Part shown: piece by piece, positions 37,137-46,044 of the stretch
How positions within the stretch are numbered: the first letter of the stretch is position 1
Layout: each line of letters opens with the position of its first letter
Assembly (NCBI RefSeq): GCF_003350925.1
Contig: NZ_KZ857186.1
Location: 19,568-83,567 of the forward strand
Length of the DNA: 64,000 nt
Reading direction: 5' to 3'
Origin: Dyella tabacisoli
GTDB lineage: Bacteria; Pseudomonadota; Gammaproteobacteria; Xanthomonadales; Rhodanobacteraceae
Translations under genes and position numbers: made by a program
The notes under the pieces: generated by a model
What the model was told of the DNA's origin: nothing
The model's database searches: none
Seen by the model: only the letters and a program-made list of their open reading frames with translations

Positions 37137-37463
37137 TCAGCTATGGATCGAGGCCACCGAATAAACGTGCGGCGTCGCTTTCGCCAGTTCGGCGCTCTTT
37201 TGTGCATAAGGCGCGGCGGAAGGGTCCTCACGCGTTGCCTTGATATCGTCCAAGCTGCGCCATTGAGCATAATTGACGACTCGGGTGCCGTCTTTGCTGG
37301 CGAGGATGCTCACCGAAATAAAACCCGGACGCTTGCGTATTACTTTTTCGACACCTTCATTCAGGACATTAATCAGCTCCTGCTGTTTCGATGGTTCAAC
37401 ATCAAAAACATTAATGAAAGTCACTGTGTCGTCGGCGCGAATGACTGCTTCCTTCTTTGGCAC
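37137..37463 (-). CDS. Antibiotic biosynthesis monooxygenase (ABM) fold protein
   Basis: A 108-residue dimeric alpha/beta-barrel protein of the ABM family. It has the hallmark order FINVFDVEPSKQQELINVLN, RKRPGFISVSILASKDGTRV and VNYAQWRSLDDIKA. A GTG start at 37463 follows TAGGAG at the right spacing; the frame upstream is noise. ABM proteins oxidise or bind polycyclic aromatics without cofactor, and a homologue occurs in the Lysobacter antibioticus phenazine cluster. Here it sits between phzM and phzS in the same direction, with gaps of about 240-260 bases. Its role may be tailoring, breakdown or self-protection; the sequence does not decide. Confidence 0.85.
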   Translation of the reverse strand: MPKKEAVIRADDTVTFINVFDVEPSKQQELINVLNEGVEKVIRKRPGFISVSILASKDGTRVVNYAQWRSLDDIKATREDPSAAPYAQKSAELAKATPHVYSVASIHS

Positions 37464-37725
37464 GATGAATACTCCTACGTGATCGTAAATGTCATACAAC
37501 AGGTTCACGGCACGCCAGACCCGCTTACGATGCCGTTCCATGCAAAGTTATTGCGGAGCAATCATCGGCACATCTGTATTTTCTACGATAGATCGGCGGT
37601 CTTTGCAGAAAACCATGCATTACGTAAAAGCAAAAATCATTCCGATGCACCAAGCCATTCGGCGCAGGCATATTCCATGCCCGCGCCGAAAGGTCACTGC
37701 ATCGCTAACAGCCCCATCACCGATT

Positions 37726-38751
37726 TCAGACCGGCACTGCCTCCACCACGCTTAGGCCGCTGCTGGTCGGGACAATGCGCGACAGCTCGAATCCAGAGGC
37801 ATGAAAGAGTGCCTCGAATTCACTGACCGTCCGTTCACGCGCACCCAACAGTACGAGCATGTGCAGATCCAGCCATTTGCCGAAGAATGGCTCCTCCCCC
37901 GGCAGCAACACGAGTTCGACGATCAACAATTTCGCGTGCGCGGGCATCGCCTCGCGGCAGTGTCGCAGAATAGTCACACTGCGCTCGTCGTCCCAATCGT
38001 GCAGCAACAGGGAAAGCACATACGCATCGCCACCTGCAGGAACCTTGACGAAGAAATCGCCACCGACCGTACTGCAGCGCTCTGCCACCCCGGCGAGGGC
38101 TAATGGCTCTTTCGCGGCGTCGGCCACGTGAGGCTGATCGAACAAGATTCCGCGTGCGTTCGGCTGGCCGCGCAAAATGGCGGTGAGCAGCGCGCCATAG
38201 CCCGCGCCCACATCGACGATCGTGTTGAAAGGCGAAAAGTCATAGGCGGCTACCACGGCGCCGACAACCTCCTTGCTATAGCCAACCTGCGCCTGGTTGA
38301 ACACGCGATCGGCCTCGGGATGTTGCGCAAGGTAACCGAAGTAGCTCATACCAAACTGCTTCTCGAAAGCCGTCCCGCCGGTCTTTACGTTATGCAGAAA
38401 ATCGCCCCAGGCGCTGTACTGCTCTTCGCCGTGCATGATCGCCTGCGGCCGCATGGAATCGGGCGTATCGCTGCGCAACAGTGCCGCCAGCGGGGTAAGC
38501 GCATAGCTTCCAGGTTGCGCCTCGGTGAAGACGCCGACGCTTGCCAGCGCTCGCAGCAAACGCTGTAGCAAGGTGGCATCGGTGTGCGTCGCCGCGGCCA
38601 GCTCATCGAGGGAGCGCGGCCCGTTATCGAGCAGGTCGGCCACGCCTAATTTTGCGGCGACATACAGCGCCTGCGTCACCCAATAACCGGTAATCATTTG
38701 AAGGAGGGACACGTGCGGCGGAATGGATACCCTCGGAATATTCTGAGTCAT
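37726..38751 (-). CDS. phzM: Phenazine O-methyltransferase PhzM-like
   Basis: A 341-residue class I SAM-dependent methyltransferase of the plant/fungal O-methyltransferase type. An N-terminal dimerisation helix-turn-helix (VTQALYVAAKLGVADLLDNG, then LDELAAATHTDATLLQRLLR) is followed by the SAM domain with IVDVGAGYGALLTAILRGQP and the SLLLHDWDDERSVTILRHCR motif. ATG 38751 is six bases after GGAG. In P. aeruginosa PhzM N-methylates phenazine-1-carboxylate; in Lysobacter LaPhzM O-methylates hydroxyphenazines. With PhzS and the BVMO-type enzyme here, O-methylation is more likely. It is the first gene of the minus-strand tailoring set, divergent from phzC. Confidence 0.88.
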   Translation of the reverse strand: MTQNIPRVSIPPHVSLLQMITGYWVTQALYVAAKLGVADLLDNGPRSLDELAAATHTDATLLQRLLRALASVGVFTEAQPGSYALTPLAALLRSDTPDSMRPQAIMHGEEQYSAWGDFLHNVKTGGTAFEKQFGMSYFGYLAQHPEADRVFNQAQVGYSKEVVGAVVAAYDFSPFNTIVDVGAGYGALLTAILRGQPNARGILFDQPHVADAAKEPLALAGVAERCSTVGGDFFVKVPAGGDAYVLSLLLHDWDDERSVTILRHCREAMPAHAKLLIVELVLLPGEEPFFGKWLDLHMLVLLGARERTVSEFEALFHASGFELSRIVPTSSGLSVVEAVPV

Positions 38752-39142
38752 ATGCATCTCCTGGAAAGTGATATTTGAATAGGATGGATGGTGAATGGTG
38801 AAGAAAATGTCTCGCCGCTCACCCATCGAAAATTACACGGATAACGCTTATTTCGGTTACGTGGTTTCTACGGTTAAACGTCTATTTGCCATCTGATAAT
38901 TTGAGTCCATCGCCCACAGAAGGTCATGCGCCCCCACTAGGCAAGAGCCCATTCGGCAGACGGTGAATTGAGTATTCACAACCGGCACGGACAACCGCTG
39001 GTGGACGAGGCAGACACTCCGTACGGCGCATTCAGAATCCGCGCCGCTCTGTGCATCGCCCAGATACAGCAGCTCGCAAAACGCGATCGATACGGATTGG
39101 TCGCGTCATAGCAACCGAAACTTAACTGGCGAGATGATCCCC
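38752..39142. promoter_or_regulatory. Divergent phenazine promoter region
   Basis: These 391 bases separate the minus-strand phzM-like start from the plus-strand phzC start, so promoters for the core and tailoring operons must lie here. A relatively AT-rich stretch occurs at 38840-38910. I see no clear lux-box palindrome. GGCGAG at 39128-39133 serves phzC. Confidence 0.55.
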
Positions 39143-40564
39143 ATGTCCCGATTGTTGACCGTGGTCAGTAACGAGGAAGACTGGTCGCCGCAAAGCTGGC
39201 GCCATCGTCCTGCGCAGCAGCAGCCCCAGTACGAGAATCACGCGGCACTGACGCAGGCCACCGACAAGCTGGCCCGGCTGCCGCCGCTGGTTACCTCCTG
39301 GGAAGCACAAGAGCTGAAGAGAGCGCTGGCCGAAGCACAGGAAGGACGGCGTTTCCTTTTGCATGGCGGGGATTGCGCGGAGAGCTTTGTCGACTGCACC
39401 AGCGACATCATCGTCAATCGCCTCAAAGTGCTGTTGCAGATGAGCCTGGTCTTGGCGCATGGGCTGAAGCAACCTGTGATCCGCGTGGGCAGGTTCGCGG
39501 GGCAGTACGCAAAGCCGCGCTCTAACGATCTGGAGATACGCGACGGCCAGTCTCTGCCTAGCTTTCGCGGCGATATTGTCAACGGACCCGAGTTCGACGA
39601 AGCCTCCCGTCGCATCGATCCAGAACGCTTGTTCGACGCGTATGCACACTCGGCGCTGACTTTGAATTTCACCCGCGCCCTGGTCGACAGCGGCTTCGGC
39701 GATCTGCGCCATCCCGAGCACTGGAAGCTGGACTGGATCGAACATTCTCCGCGCGCGGTAGAGTATCGACGCGTCGTCGGAGAAATCGCCGATTCGCTAC
39801 GCCTGATGAAGACCTTGGGCGGCCAGTTCGGCGATGGCCATGTAGACGCCGGCTTCTACACATCGCACGAGGCGCTTCTGCTGCACTATGAGGAGGCCTT
39901 TGTCCGTCGCGTACCGTACCGGCGCGGCTGGTACAACCTGTCCACGCACCTCCCCTGGATCGGCATGCGTACCAGTGCGCTCGACGGTGCGCATGTCGAA
40001 TTTTTCCGCGGCATCGCCAACCCCATCGCGGTGAAGGTCGGCCCCACGACAAAGCCCGACGATTTGCTGCGCCTGATCGACGTACTCAATCCCTACGAGG
40101 AGCCGGGCCGGCTGACGCTGATTACCCGCATGGGCAAGAACAATATCGCCGACGCGCTGCCACCGCTGCTGCGTGCGGTGCGGCATGCCGGGCGGCGCGT
40201 GCTGTGGGTAGCCGACCCCATGCACGGCAACACCGAAAGCACCGGAAACGGCTACAAGACCCGGCGCTTCGACAACATCCGCGACGAGTTGGATCTGGCT
40301 TTCAACATCCATGCCGCCGAAGGCACGCGCCTGGGCGGCGTGCATCTGGAACTGACCGGCGAGGACGTGACCGAATGCCTGGGAGGTGCGCGCGACCTGG
40401 CCGAAGCCGACCTCGCCAGAGCCTACAAAACAGCGGTCGACCCACGCCTCAACTACGAGCAGTCGATGGAGCTTTCCATGCTGATTGTCTCGGCCGGCCG
40501 AGCGGCGCCTTCGGACATCCGCTCGACGGTTAAAAGCATGCACACGATGGGCGGTTCACTTTGA
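39143..40564 (+). CDS. phzC: Class II DAHP synthase PhzC
   Basis: A 473-residue class II (plant-type) 3-deoxy-D-arabino-heptulosonate-7-phosphate synthase. It condenses phosphoenolpyruvate and erythrose-4-phosphate, and in phenazine clusters it raises flux into chorismate. Visible family blocks are RRFLLHGGDCAESF, VIRVGRFAGQYAKPRS, then GANCEAR-region equivalents FYTSHEALLLHYEEAF, WIGMRTSALDGAHVEFFRGI, NPIAVKVGPT, ITRMGKNNI, VLWVADPMHGNT and GGVHLELTGEDVTECLGG. ATG 39143 has GGCGAG nine bases upstream; ATG 39134 abuts that site. It is the first gene of the core operon and is followed after 63 bases by phzD. Confidence 0.93.
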   Translation: MSRLLTVVSNEEDWSPQSWRHRPAQQQPQYENHAALTQATDKLARLPPLVTSWEAQELKRALAEAQEGRRFLLHGGDCAESFVDCTSDIIVNRLKVLLQMSLVLAHGLKQPVIRVGRFAGQYAKPRSNDLEIRDGQSLPSFRGDIVNGPEFDEASRRIDPERLFDAYAHSALTLNFTRALVDSGFGDLRHPEHWKLDWIEHSPRAVEYRRVVGEIADSLRLMKTLGGQFGDGHVDAGFYTSHEALLLHYEEAFVRRVPYRRGWYNLSTHLPWIGMRTSALDGAHVEFFRGIANPIAVKVGPTTKPDDLLRLIDVLNPYEEPGRLTLITRMGKNNIADALPPLLRAVRHAGRRVLWVADPMHGNTESTGNGYKTRRFDNIRDELDLAFNIHAAEGTRLGGVHLELTGEDVTECLGGARDLAEADLARAYKTAVDPRLNYEQSMELSMLIVSAGRAAPSDIRSTVKSMHTMGGSL

Positions 40565-40627
40565 GTTGAAAGCGAACAGCGGTGCCCGCCGCGATGGAGC
40601 AATAAACCCACGACCATGGAATCAACT

Positions 40628-41254
40628 ATGACGGGAATTCCCAAAATCCAGCCTTACGCCATGCCGACCTCCGCACAACTGCCGGCCAACATAGCGGGCT
40701 GGAAGATCGAACCGCATCGGGCGGTGCTGCTTCTGCACGACATGCAGCGCTACTTTGTTCGCCAGATCCCCACCGAGGGCCTCGGCGCTGTCCTGGTGAG
40801 AAATGCCGCCGCCATCCGCGAGCGTTGTATCTCGCTCGGCATCCCCGTGGCCTTCACCGCGCAGCCGGGCGGCATGACCACGGCTCAGCGCGGCCTGCTG
40901 AAAGATTTCTGGGGAAGCGGCATGCAGGTAGACCCAGCCGACCGAAACGTCGTGGACGAGCTGGCGCCCCATAAAAATGATTGGTCGCTGACAAAATGGC
41001 GCTATAGCGCGTTCTGGAATTCCGACCTGCTCAAGCGCATGCGCGATGCCGGGCGCGATCAGCTCATCATCTCTGGCGTCTATGCCCATATCGGCGTCTT
41101 GATGACGGCGGTCGAGGCTTTCTCCAATGACATCGAAACCTTTGTCGTGGCCGATGCCGTCGCCGACTTTTCGCTGGATCGGCACCTCATGGCACTGGAG
41201 TACGCGGCGCGTTGCTGTGCCGTCGTCGTAACCACCAAGGAGATCGCGGCATGA
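40628..41254 (+). CDS. phzD: Isochorismatase PhzD
   Basis: A 208-residue isochorismatase. It hydrolyses 2-amino-2-deoxyisochorismate to trans-2,3-dihydro-3-hydroxyanthranilate plus pyruvate. It is collinear with Pseudomonas Phz[21 protein letters not shown] at the start, [14 protein letters not shown] with the catalytic aspartate, [39 protein letters not shown] with the active-site lysine, and [23 protein letters not shown] 40628 matches the family N-terminus (GIPxI); ATG 40616 is an alternative four codons earlier. Its stop overlaps the phzE start by four bases. Confidence 0.95.
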   Translation: MTGIPKIQPYAMPTSAQLPANIAGWKIEPHRAVLLLHDMQRYFVRQIPTEGLGAVLVRNAAAIRERCISLGIPVAFTAQPGGMTTAQRGLLKDFWGSGMQVDPADRNVVDELAPHKNDWSLTKWRYSAFWNSDLLKRMRDAGRDQLIISGVYAHIGVLMTAVEAFSNDIETFVVADAVADFSLDRHLMALEYAARCCAVVVTTKEIAA

Positions 41255-43122
41255 ACGCTTCCCTGTTGCATGACATTGTCGATGGCGAGGCCGGCAAGGG
41301 AGCATTTGCCCTGCTGTTTCGCCCGCAGTCCGGTGCCGAAGACATGCTCGACGTCTTCACCGGCGACATGTCTCAGTTCGACACGCTGGACGCCATCCCC
41401 CTTTCTGACGCCGCTGTCGTTGGCGAAGATGTGCTGGTGCTGGTGCCCTACGCGCAACTGCACGAGCGCGGCTTCGCCTGCATCGACGATGACGAACGCC
41501 TGCAGGTCATGACGATCCGCAAGCAACAGCGCATAGCTATCGAAGAAGCGCTGCAGGCGATCCCCGATGCCTCGATCGAGTTTTCTGGCGGGGAGTTCGA
41601 TGTCGATGACGAAGCCTACGGCGCCAAAGTGCGTCGGATCATCGCCGAGGAAATCGGCCGTGGCGAAGGCTCCAACTTCGTTATCAAGCGCACCTTTTAT
41701 GCCGATATCACGGCCTACTCCCTACGCGTCGCGCTGGCCGCGTTTCGTCGCCTGGTGCAAGACGAAGTAGGCGCCTATTGGACCTTTATCGTGCATACCG
41801 GGGAGCGCACTTTTATCGGCGCCAGCCCGGAGCGGCAAGTGACCCTGCGTGATGGCGTGGCGACCATGAACCCCATCAGCGGCACCTACCGATACCCGGC
41901 GTCGGGCCCCACCCTTTCCGGCGTCATGGGTTTTCTTTCCGACGCGAAAGAAAAAGACGAGCTGTACATGGTGGTCGATGAAGAGCTGAAAATGATGGCG
42001 CCGTTCTGCCCGCAGGGCGGCAAAGTGATTGGCCCCTATTTGAAAGAAATGTCCCGGCTCGCGCATACCGAGTACTTCATCGAGGGGCGGACATCGAGCG
42101 ATCCACGCAAAATTCTCCGCGACACGTTGCTGGCGCCGACGGTCACCGGCAGCCCGATTGAGAACGCCTGCAGAATCATCGCCCGACATGAGCCCGAAGG
42201 CCGTGGCTACTACGGCGGCGTCGCCGCCTTGATCGGGCGCGACCCCGCCGGCCAGTTCATGCTCGATTCGGCGATCCTGATCCGCACCGCCGACATCAAC
42301 GCCCATGGGCGCATGCGCATCGGCGTCGGCGCCACCATCGTGCGGCACTCAGACCCCGAATCGGAAGCTGCGGAAACCCGCGCCAAGGCCAAGGCCTTGC
42401 TGGCCGCACTAGGCTATGGACGCAAGGCCAAGTTCGGGCTCGATCCCGGCGTGCAAGCGGCGTTGAAACAGCGCAACGGCGGCATCGCCGATTTCTGGTT
42501 GTCCGACGCCGAGGACCGCATTCGGCTGGACCCGGCATTGCGAGGACGCAAGGTGCTGATGGTCGATGCCGAAGATGCATTCACCGGCATGCTGGCGCAG
42601 CAGCTCACCGCGATCGGCCTGGACGTAACCATGTGCCGCTTCGACGACCCCGCCCTGTTCGAGCGTCACTGGGATCTGGCCGTCTTGGGTCCCGGCCCTG
42701 GGGACCCTCGCAATATGGACGATCCACGCATTGCCAGCCTGCGCCGCGCACTAACCCATCTACTGGCCGAGAAACGAGCTTTCTTCGCGGTGTGCCTGAG
42801 TCACCAGATTCTGTGCCTCGAACTGGGCCTGGAGTTGATCCAGCGCAAATCGCCGAACCAAGGCGTGCAGCAAGAGATCGATTTCTTCGGCGCGCGCGAA
42901 GTGGTGGGCTTCTATAACACCTACGTCGCCAGGTGCGATCGCAGCCAATTCAACCTGCGCGGCAATAGCCTGGTCGAAGTCAGCCGCGACGCCGAGTCGA
43001 ACGAGGTGCATGCGTTGCGCGGCCCCGGATTCGCTTCGATCCAATTTCATGCCGAGTCCCTGCTGACCCGCAGCGGGGTGGACATCATTGCTTCCAGCGT
43101 GAAACGAGTGCTTGTGACATGA
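41251..43122 (+). CDS. phzE: 2-amino-2-desoxyisochorismate synthase PhzE
   Basis: A 623-residue fusion of an anthranilate-synthase-like chorismate-utilising domain (about 1-400, with [30 protein letters not shown], and [20 protein letters not shown] with GYYGG) and a class I glutamine amidotransferase domain (about 430-623, with [28 protein letters not shown] carrying the nucleophilic cysteine, and IQFHAES). It turns chorismate and glutamine into 2-amino-2-deoxyisochorismate, the first committed step. The ATG at 41251 overlaps the phzD stop (ATGA). The stop overlaps the next start in the same way, so the three genes are translationally coupled. Confidence 0.95.
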   Translation: MNASLLHDIVDGEAGKGAFALLFRPQSGAEDMLDVFTGDMSQFDTLDAIPLSDAAVVGEDVLVLVPYAQLHERGFACIDDDERLQVMTIRKQQRIAIEEALQAIPDASIEFSGGEFDVDDEAYGAKVRRIIAEEIGRGEGSNFVIKRTFYADITAYSLRVALAAFRRLVQDEVGAYWTFIVHTGERTFIGASPERQVTLRDGVATMNPISGTYRYPASGPTLSGVMGFLSDAKEKDELYMVVDEELKMMAPFCPQGGKVIGPYLKEMSRLAHTEYFIEGRTSSDPRKILRDTLLAPTVTGSPIENACRIIARHEPEGRGYYGGVAALIGRDPAGQFMLDSAILIRTADINAHGRMRIGVGATIVRHSDPESEAAETRAKAKALLAALGYGRKAKFGLDPGVQAALKQRNGGIADFWLSDAEDRIRLDPALRGRKVLMVDAEDAFTGMLAQQLTAIGLDVTMCRFDDPALFERHWDLAVLGPGPGDPRNMDDPRIASLRRALTHLLAEKRAFFAVCLSHQILCLELGLELIQRKSPNQGVQQEIDFFGAREVVGFYNTYVARCDRSQFNLRGNSLVEVSRDAESNEVHALRGPGFASIQFHAESLLTRSGVDIIASSVKRVLVT

Positions 43123-43457
43123 AAACGACAATTAGCTGGTGGAATCTCGATAAATCGACCCAGACGATAGATTCGATGCGCGACTACCTCAGGGAAGAAG
43201 GCGTTACCCCCTGGGAGGCCGTGCGCGGTTTGCGCTCGAAATTCTGGATCTCCGACCGCACCAATAATCTTTGGGGGGCGGTAACGGTGTGGGAGTCGGC
43301 CGATGCCATGAGCCAGTCACTACCGCCCAATCGCGCCGCCGAACTTATCGGTTACCCGCCGAGCTTTCGGACCACCTTCGATGTGGAAGTGCTTATCGAC
43401 GAGCACCACGCCGGGGCATGGCTACCCGGAGACGCGCTTGAGCAGGACCGCGCGTGA
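43119..43457 (+). CDS. Small protein between phzE and phzG, probable dimeric alpha/beta-barrel fold
   Basis: A 112-residue protein coupled to phzE by ATGA overlap and followed by phzG after 55 bases. Its pattern (TISWWNLDKSTQTIDSMRDY at the start, then GLRSKFWISDRTNNLWGAVT and VWESADAMSQS) resembles the YdhR/ABM type of small dimeric alpha/beta-barrel proteins. No homologue is part of the standard Pseudomonas phzABCDEFG operon. Its place inside the core suggests it acts on, shields or channels an unstable dihydrophenazine intermediate. The fold is a reasoned guess from pattern, and the role is inference. Confidence 0.75.
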   Translation: MKTTISWWNLDKSTQTIDSMRDYLREEGVTPWEAVRGLRSKFWISDRTNNLWGAVTVWESADAMSQSLPPNRAAELIGYPPSFRTTFDVEVLIDEHHAGAWLPGDALEQDRA

Positions 43458-43512
43458 TGCGCGATCTGCCGCCAGCTACCGCCTATGTGCAAACCCGTAC
43501 GGAAAAACCACG

Positions 43513-44142
43513 ATGAGCGAATACAGCCTCACGCAAGTCCCGCGAATGGAAAACTCCATTTTCGATATCCCGCCGGAGCAGCCGATTTCGATTCTGCGCG
43601 AGTGGTTCGATCGGGCCGTCAAGGGCCAGGTGCAAGAACCCGGCGTACTGGCGCTGGCAACCACCGGTACCGACGGCCGCGCCTCCAACCGCATGGTGCA
43701 TGTGCTCGATATCAGGGAGCACGATCTGATTTTCACCAGCCACGTGAAAAGCCAGAAAGGGCGCGAGATTGCCTCCAACGGCTGGGCCTCGGGTGTCATG
43801 TATTGGCGCGAGACCAAGCAACAGGTGATTGTCTCCGGCGTTGTCGCACCGCTTTCGAACGCCGAGTCGGACGCGCTCTGGGCGAAACGCCCGACATCCA
43901 CTTACCCCATGTCGGTGGCCTCTCACCAAAGTGAGCCGCTGGAAAGCGAACCGGCATTGCGCGCGCAAGCCGAGCAACTGGCCCGCTCGCCTACGCCGCT
44001 GGTCAGGCCCGAAGGCTGGGTCGGCTATGGCCTGCGTCCGTCCATCGTCGAATTCTGGCTGGCCGCACCCGACCGGCTGCATAGCCGCCTGCGCTACGAC
44101 GCCACCCAGTCGGGCTGGACCAACCGCCGGCTCCAACCATAG
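43513..44142 (+). CDS. phzG: FMN-dependent oxidase PhzG
   Basis: A 209-residue flavin enzyme of the pyridoxamine-5'-phosphate oxidase fold. PhzG oxidises early tricyclic intermediates to phenazine carboxylates. Family features are the ISILREWFDRAVKGQVQEPG opening, LALATTGTDGRASNRMVHVL, FTSHVKSQKGREIASNGWAS, WRETKQQVIVSGVVAPLSNA, and an end near EFWLAAPDRLHSRLRYD that corresponds to the PNPOx C-terminal motif. ATG 43513 is preceded by a weak GGAAA site. Longer frames through it in other phases are shadows. phzF begins 13 bases after its stop. Confidence 0.93.
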   Translation: MSEYSLTQVPRMENSIFDIPPEQPISILREWFDRAVKGQVQEPGVLALATTGTDGRASNRMVHVLDIREHDLIFTSHVKSQKGREIASNGWASGVMYWRETKQQVIVSGVVAPLSNAESDALWAKRPTSTYPMSVASHQSEPLESEPALRAQAEQLARSPTPLVRPEGWVGYGLRPSIVEFWLAAPDRLHSRLRYDATQSGWTNRRLQP

Positions 44143-44155
44143 AAATGGAAGCGAT

Positions 44156-45010
44156 ATGACCTCTGGCAAATACGTAGTCGCCGACGTGTTCACCGATAAG
44201 CCGCTCGAAGGCAATCCGGTGGCGGTATTCACCAACGCCGCCGGATTGGCAGCGTCGGATATGCAGCGCATCGCGCGGGAAATGAATCTCTCCGAGACCA
44301 CGTTCGTGTTCCCCCCTGGTGCCGATGGCGATTTCCATGTGCGCATCTTTACCCCGGTCAACGAACTGCCCTTTGCCGGCCACCCCACGCTCGGCACCGC
44401 GGTGGTGCTGGGCGAGAAATGGGATGCCTCGCTAATCAAACTGGAAACCGCGATGGGTACCGTCCCATTCACGTTTCAGCGCGACGGCGATGGCCAGATA
44501 GTGACCGCCAGCATGCAGCAGCCCATCCCCACCTGGGAGGTCTACGAACAGGCGCAGGTGCTGCTCGACGGCCTCGGCCTGACCTCGTCCACGCTGCCGG
44601 TAGAGGTCTATCGCAACGGGCCACGACATGTTTTTGTCGGCCTGCCCAGTATCGATGCCCTGTCAGCGGTAAAGCCCGACCTGCGCATCCTCGCGACCTT
44701 GCCCGACATGGCCGCCAACTGCTTCGCCGGGGCCGGCTCGCATTGGCGCATGCGCATGTTCTCGCCCGCCTATGGCGTGGCCGAAGATGCCGCCACCGGA
44801 TCGGCCGCCGGCCCGCTCGCACTGCATCTGATACGGCATGGTCAGCTCGATTTTGGGCAAAGCATAGAAATATGCCAGGGCGTCGAAATGGGCCGGCGCT
44901 CGGTCATGCGTGCGGCCGTGGCCGGCTCGCTGTCGCAGATCGGCCCGATCCATGTATCAGGAACCGCAACCGTCGTCGCCCGCGGCGAACTCACCCGCTG
45001 GAAAGATTGA
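44156..45010 (+). CDS. phzF: Trans-2,3-dihydro-3-hydroxyanthranilate isomerase PhzF
   Basis: A 284-residue isomerase of the diaminopimelate-epimerase fold. It converts DHHA to the reactive aminoketone that dimerises. The family start VADVFTDKPLEGNPVAVF is clear. The catalytic glutamate lies in MNLSETTFVF near residue 46. FTPVNELPFAGHPTLGTAVV marks the end of the first half, and FSPAYGVAEDAATGSAAGPL is the matching signature in the second half. ATG 44156 follows GGAAG. The gene sits after phzG and 78 bases before the PhzA/B gene, reversing the FG order of Pseudomonas. Confidence 0.95.
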   Translation: MTSGKYVVADVFTDKPLEGNPVAVFTNAAGLAASDMQRIAREMNLSETTFVFPPGADGDFHVRIFTPVNELPFAGHPTLGTAVVLGEKWDASLIKLETAMGTVPFTFQRDGDGQIVTASMQQPIPTWEVYEQAQVLLDGLGLTSSTLPVEVYRNGPRHVFVGLPSIDALSAVKPDLRILATLPDMAANCFAGAGSHWRMRMFSPAYGVAEDAATGSAAGPLALHLIRHGQLDFGQSIEICQGVEMGRRSVMRAAVAGSLSQIGPIHVSGTATVVARGELTRWKD

Positions 45011-45088
45011 TAAGACGGCTATACGCAAACTTGGCCTTCTATTCGGCACACGTGCCGAACGAGCATGTCACTCATCAAGGAAATCATC

Positions 45089-45580
45089 ATGCCTGAGAAC
45101 GCACTCAAGACATCCACCTTTACCGACGACGTCGAACTACGCCGGCAGCATCGGCTCGTGGTCGAGGACTATATGAGTCGCAAAGGCGAAGGGCGGTTGA
45201 CACGCTATCTGCTGTTCACCGCCGACGGCAGCGGCGGGCTGTGGACCAACGACACCTTTCAGCCGATCGTCTCGCGCGGGCACGAGGGCCTGAAAGCGCA
45301 CGGCGCGTGGTCGCTGAAATGCTTTCCCGACTGGGAGTGGAAGAACGTGCAGATCTTCGAGACGCAAGACCCCAATCGGTTCTGGGTGGAGTGCGACGGC
45401 GAAGGGCAAATTCATTTCCCCGGCTATCCGGCCGGCCACTATTCCAACCATTTCATCCATTCGTTTCTGCTGGAAAACGGAAAAATCAAACAGAACCGGG
45501 AGTTCATGAACCCCTACGAACAAATGCGCGCGCTCGGCATTCCGATTCCGGCGATTAAGCGCGAAGGCATTCCAGCTTAA
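45089..45580 (+). CDS. phzB: Phenazine biosynthesis protein PhzA/PhzB family
   Basis: A 163-residue protein of the SnoaL-like/ketosteroid-isomerase fold that speeds condensation of two aminoketone units into the tricycle. It matches Pseudomonas PhzB closely: ELRRQHRLVVEDYMSRKGEG, FPDWEWKNVQIFETQDPNRF, WVECDGEGQIHFPGYPAGHY, SNHFIHSFLLENGKIKQNRE, and the shared C-terminus RALGIPIPAIKREGIPA. ATG 45089 follows AAGGAA. Only one copy is present and it is last, whereas Pseudomonas carries tandem phzA and phzB at the front. An inverted repeat 138 bases downstream probably ends the operon. Confidence 0.95.
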   Translation: MPENALKTSTFTDDVELRRQHRLVVEDYMSRKGEGRLTRYLLFTADGSGGLWTNDTFQPIVSRGHEGLKAHGAWSLKCFPDWEWKNVQIFETQDPNRFWVECDGEGQIHFPGYPAGHYSNHFIHSFLLENGKIKQNREFMNPYEQMRALGIPIPAIKREGIPA

Positions 45581-45717
45581 TCGGTGTGTCCAGAGAAAAA
45601 ACCGAGCCATTACCATATAAAAGATAAAATGCTTGTGAAAGCGCAAGCCTTTGTTTTAATGGGCTGACCATCATGGATACGAACCATCGACGCATCCATT
45701 AAAAAGCATGATATGTT

Positions 45718-45745
45718 GAATAAGCCGCGATATCGCGGCTTATTC
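45718..45745. promoter_or_regulatory. Perfect 28-bp palindrome before the small peptide gene
   Basis: GAATAAGCCGCGAT is followed at once by its exact reverse complement. It lies 138 bases after phzB and 16 bases before the peptide start, with no T-run beyond TTATT. It may be the phenazine operon terminator, or a two-fold operator controlling the peptide gene. Confidence 0.7.
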
Positions 45746-45761
45746 GATCAATGGAGTGCTC

Positions 45762-45935
45762 ATGAAACAGCTAGATGTTGTTATGCACGACTCGAAGATG
45801 GATTTGATTAATCCCTTTGGGATTCAGATGGATGGTCCGTTGCAGAGCCAGTCGATCGTTGAAAAGCGCGCACCCAAGGCCTCTGAGCCCGGCGATATCG
45901 CCGGCATCGGCTCCCGTGGCGGCGATTGGGGCTAA
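45762..45935 (+). CDS. Candidate RiPP precursor peptide, 57 residues
   Basis: ATG 45762 has GGAG nine bases upstream. The product has a leader-like N-terminal part (KQLDVVMHDSKMDLINPFGI), a charged stretch (SIVEKRAPKASEP) and a Gly-rich tail GDIAGIGSRGGDWG at the C-terminus. The tail offers Asp side chains and Gly amines for a macrolactam: if cut before GIGSRGGDWG, the Asp would be residue 8. The whole peptide contains no threonine, so it lacks the Thr before the cut site seen in classical lasso leaders. The next gene, after a terminator-like hairpin, is a glutaminase-less asparagine-synthetase homologue, the enzyme type that closes lasso rings. It is too short for many gene callers. The RiPP role is inferred. 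Confidence 0.7.
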   Translation: MKQLDVVMHDSKMDLINPFGIQMDGPLQSQSIVEKRAPKASEPGDIAGIGSRGGDWG

Positions 45936-45994
45936 GCGAGCCTGAATTTCCGATCTTGAAAATTCTGATCTTGAAAAGTATTCACGATTGATAC

Positions 45995-46025
45995 AAAGCC
46001 GCCTCTTTGCCAAGAGGCGGCTTTT
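45995..46025 (+). terminator. Strong hairpin between peptide and amide-synthetase genes
   Basis: AAAGCCGCCTCTT and AAGAGGCGGCTTT form a perfect 13-bp stem with a TGCC loop, ending in five T residues. It stands 60 bases after the peptide stop and 20 before the next start. This is the usual place for a partial terminator that lets a precursor be made in excess over its enzyme. Confidence 0.85.
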
Positions 46026-46044
46026 TCACGGATAGAGGTCGATC

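Noticed and set aside
45762..45935. Calling the peptide a classical lasso precursor
   Set aside because: No threonine near the presumed cut site, no B protease or recognition-element gene, and the core boundary is not evident.
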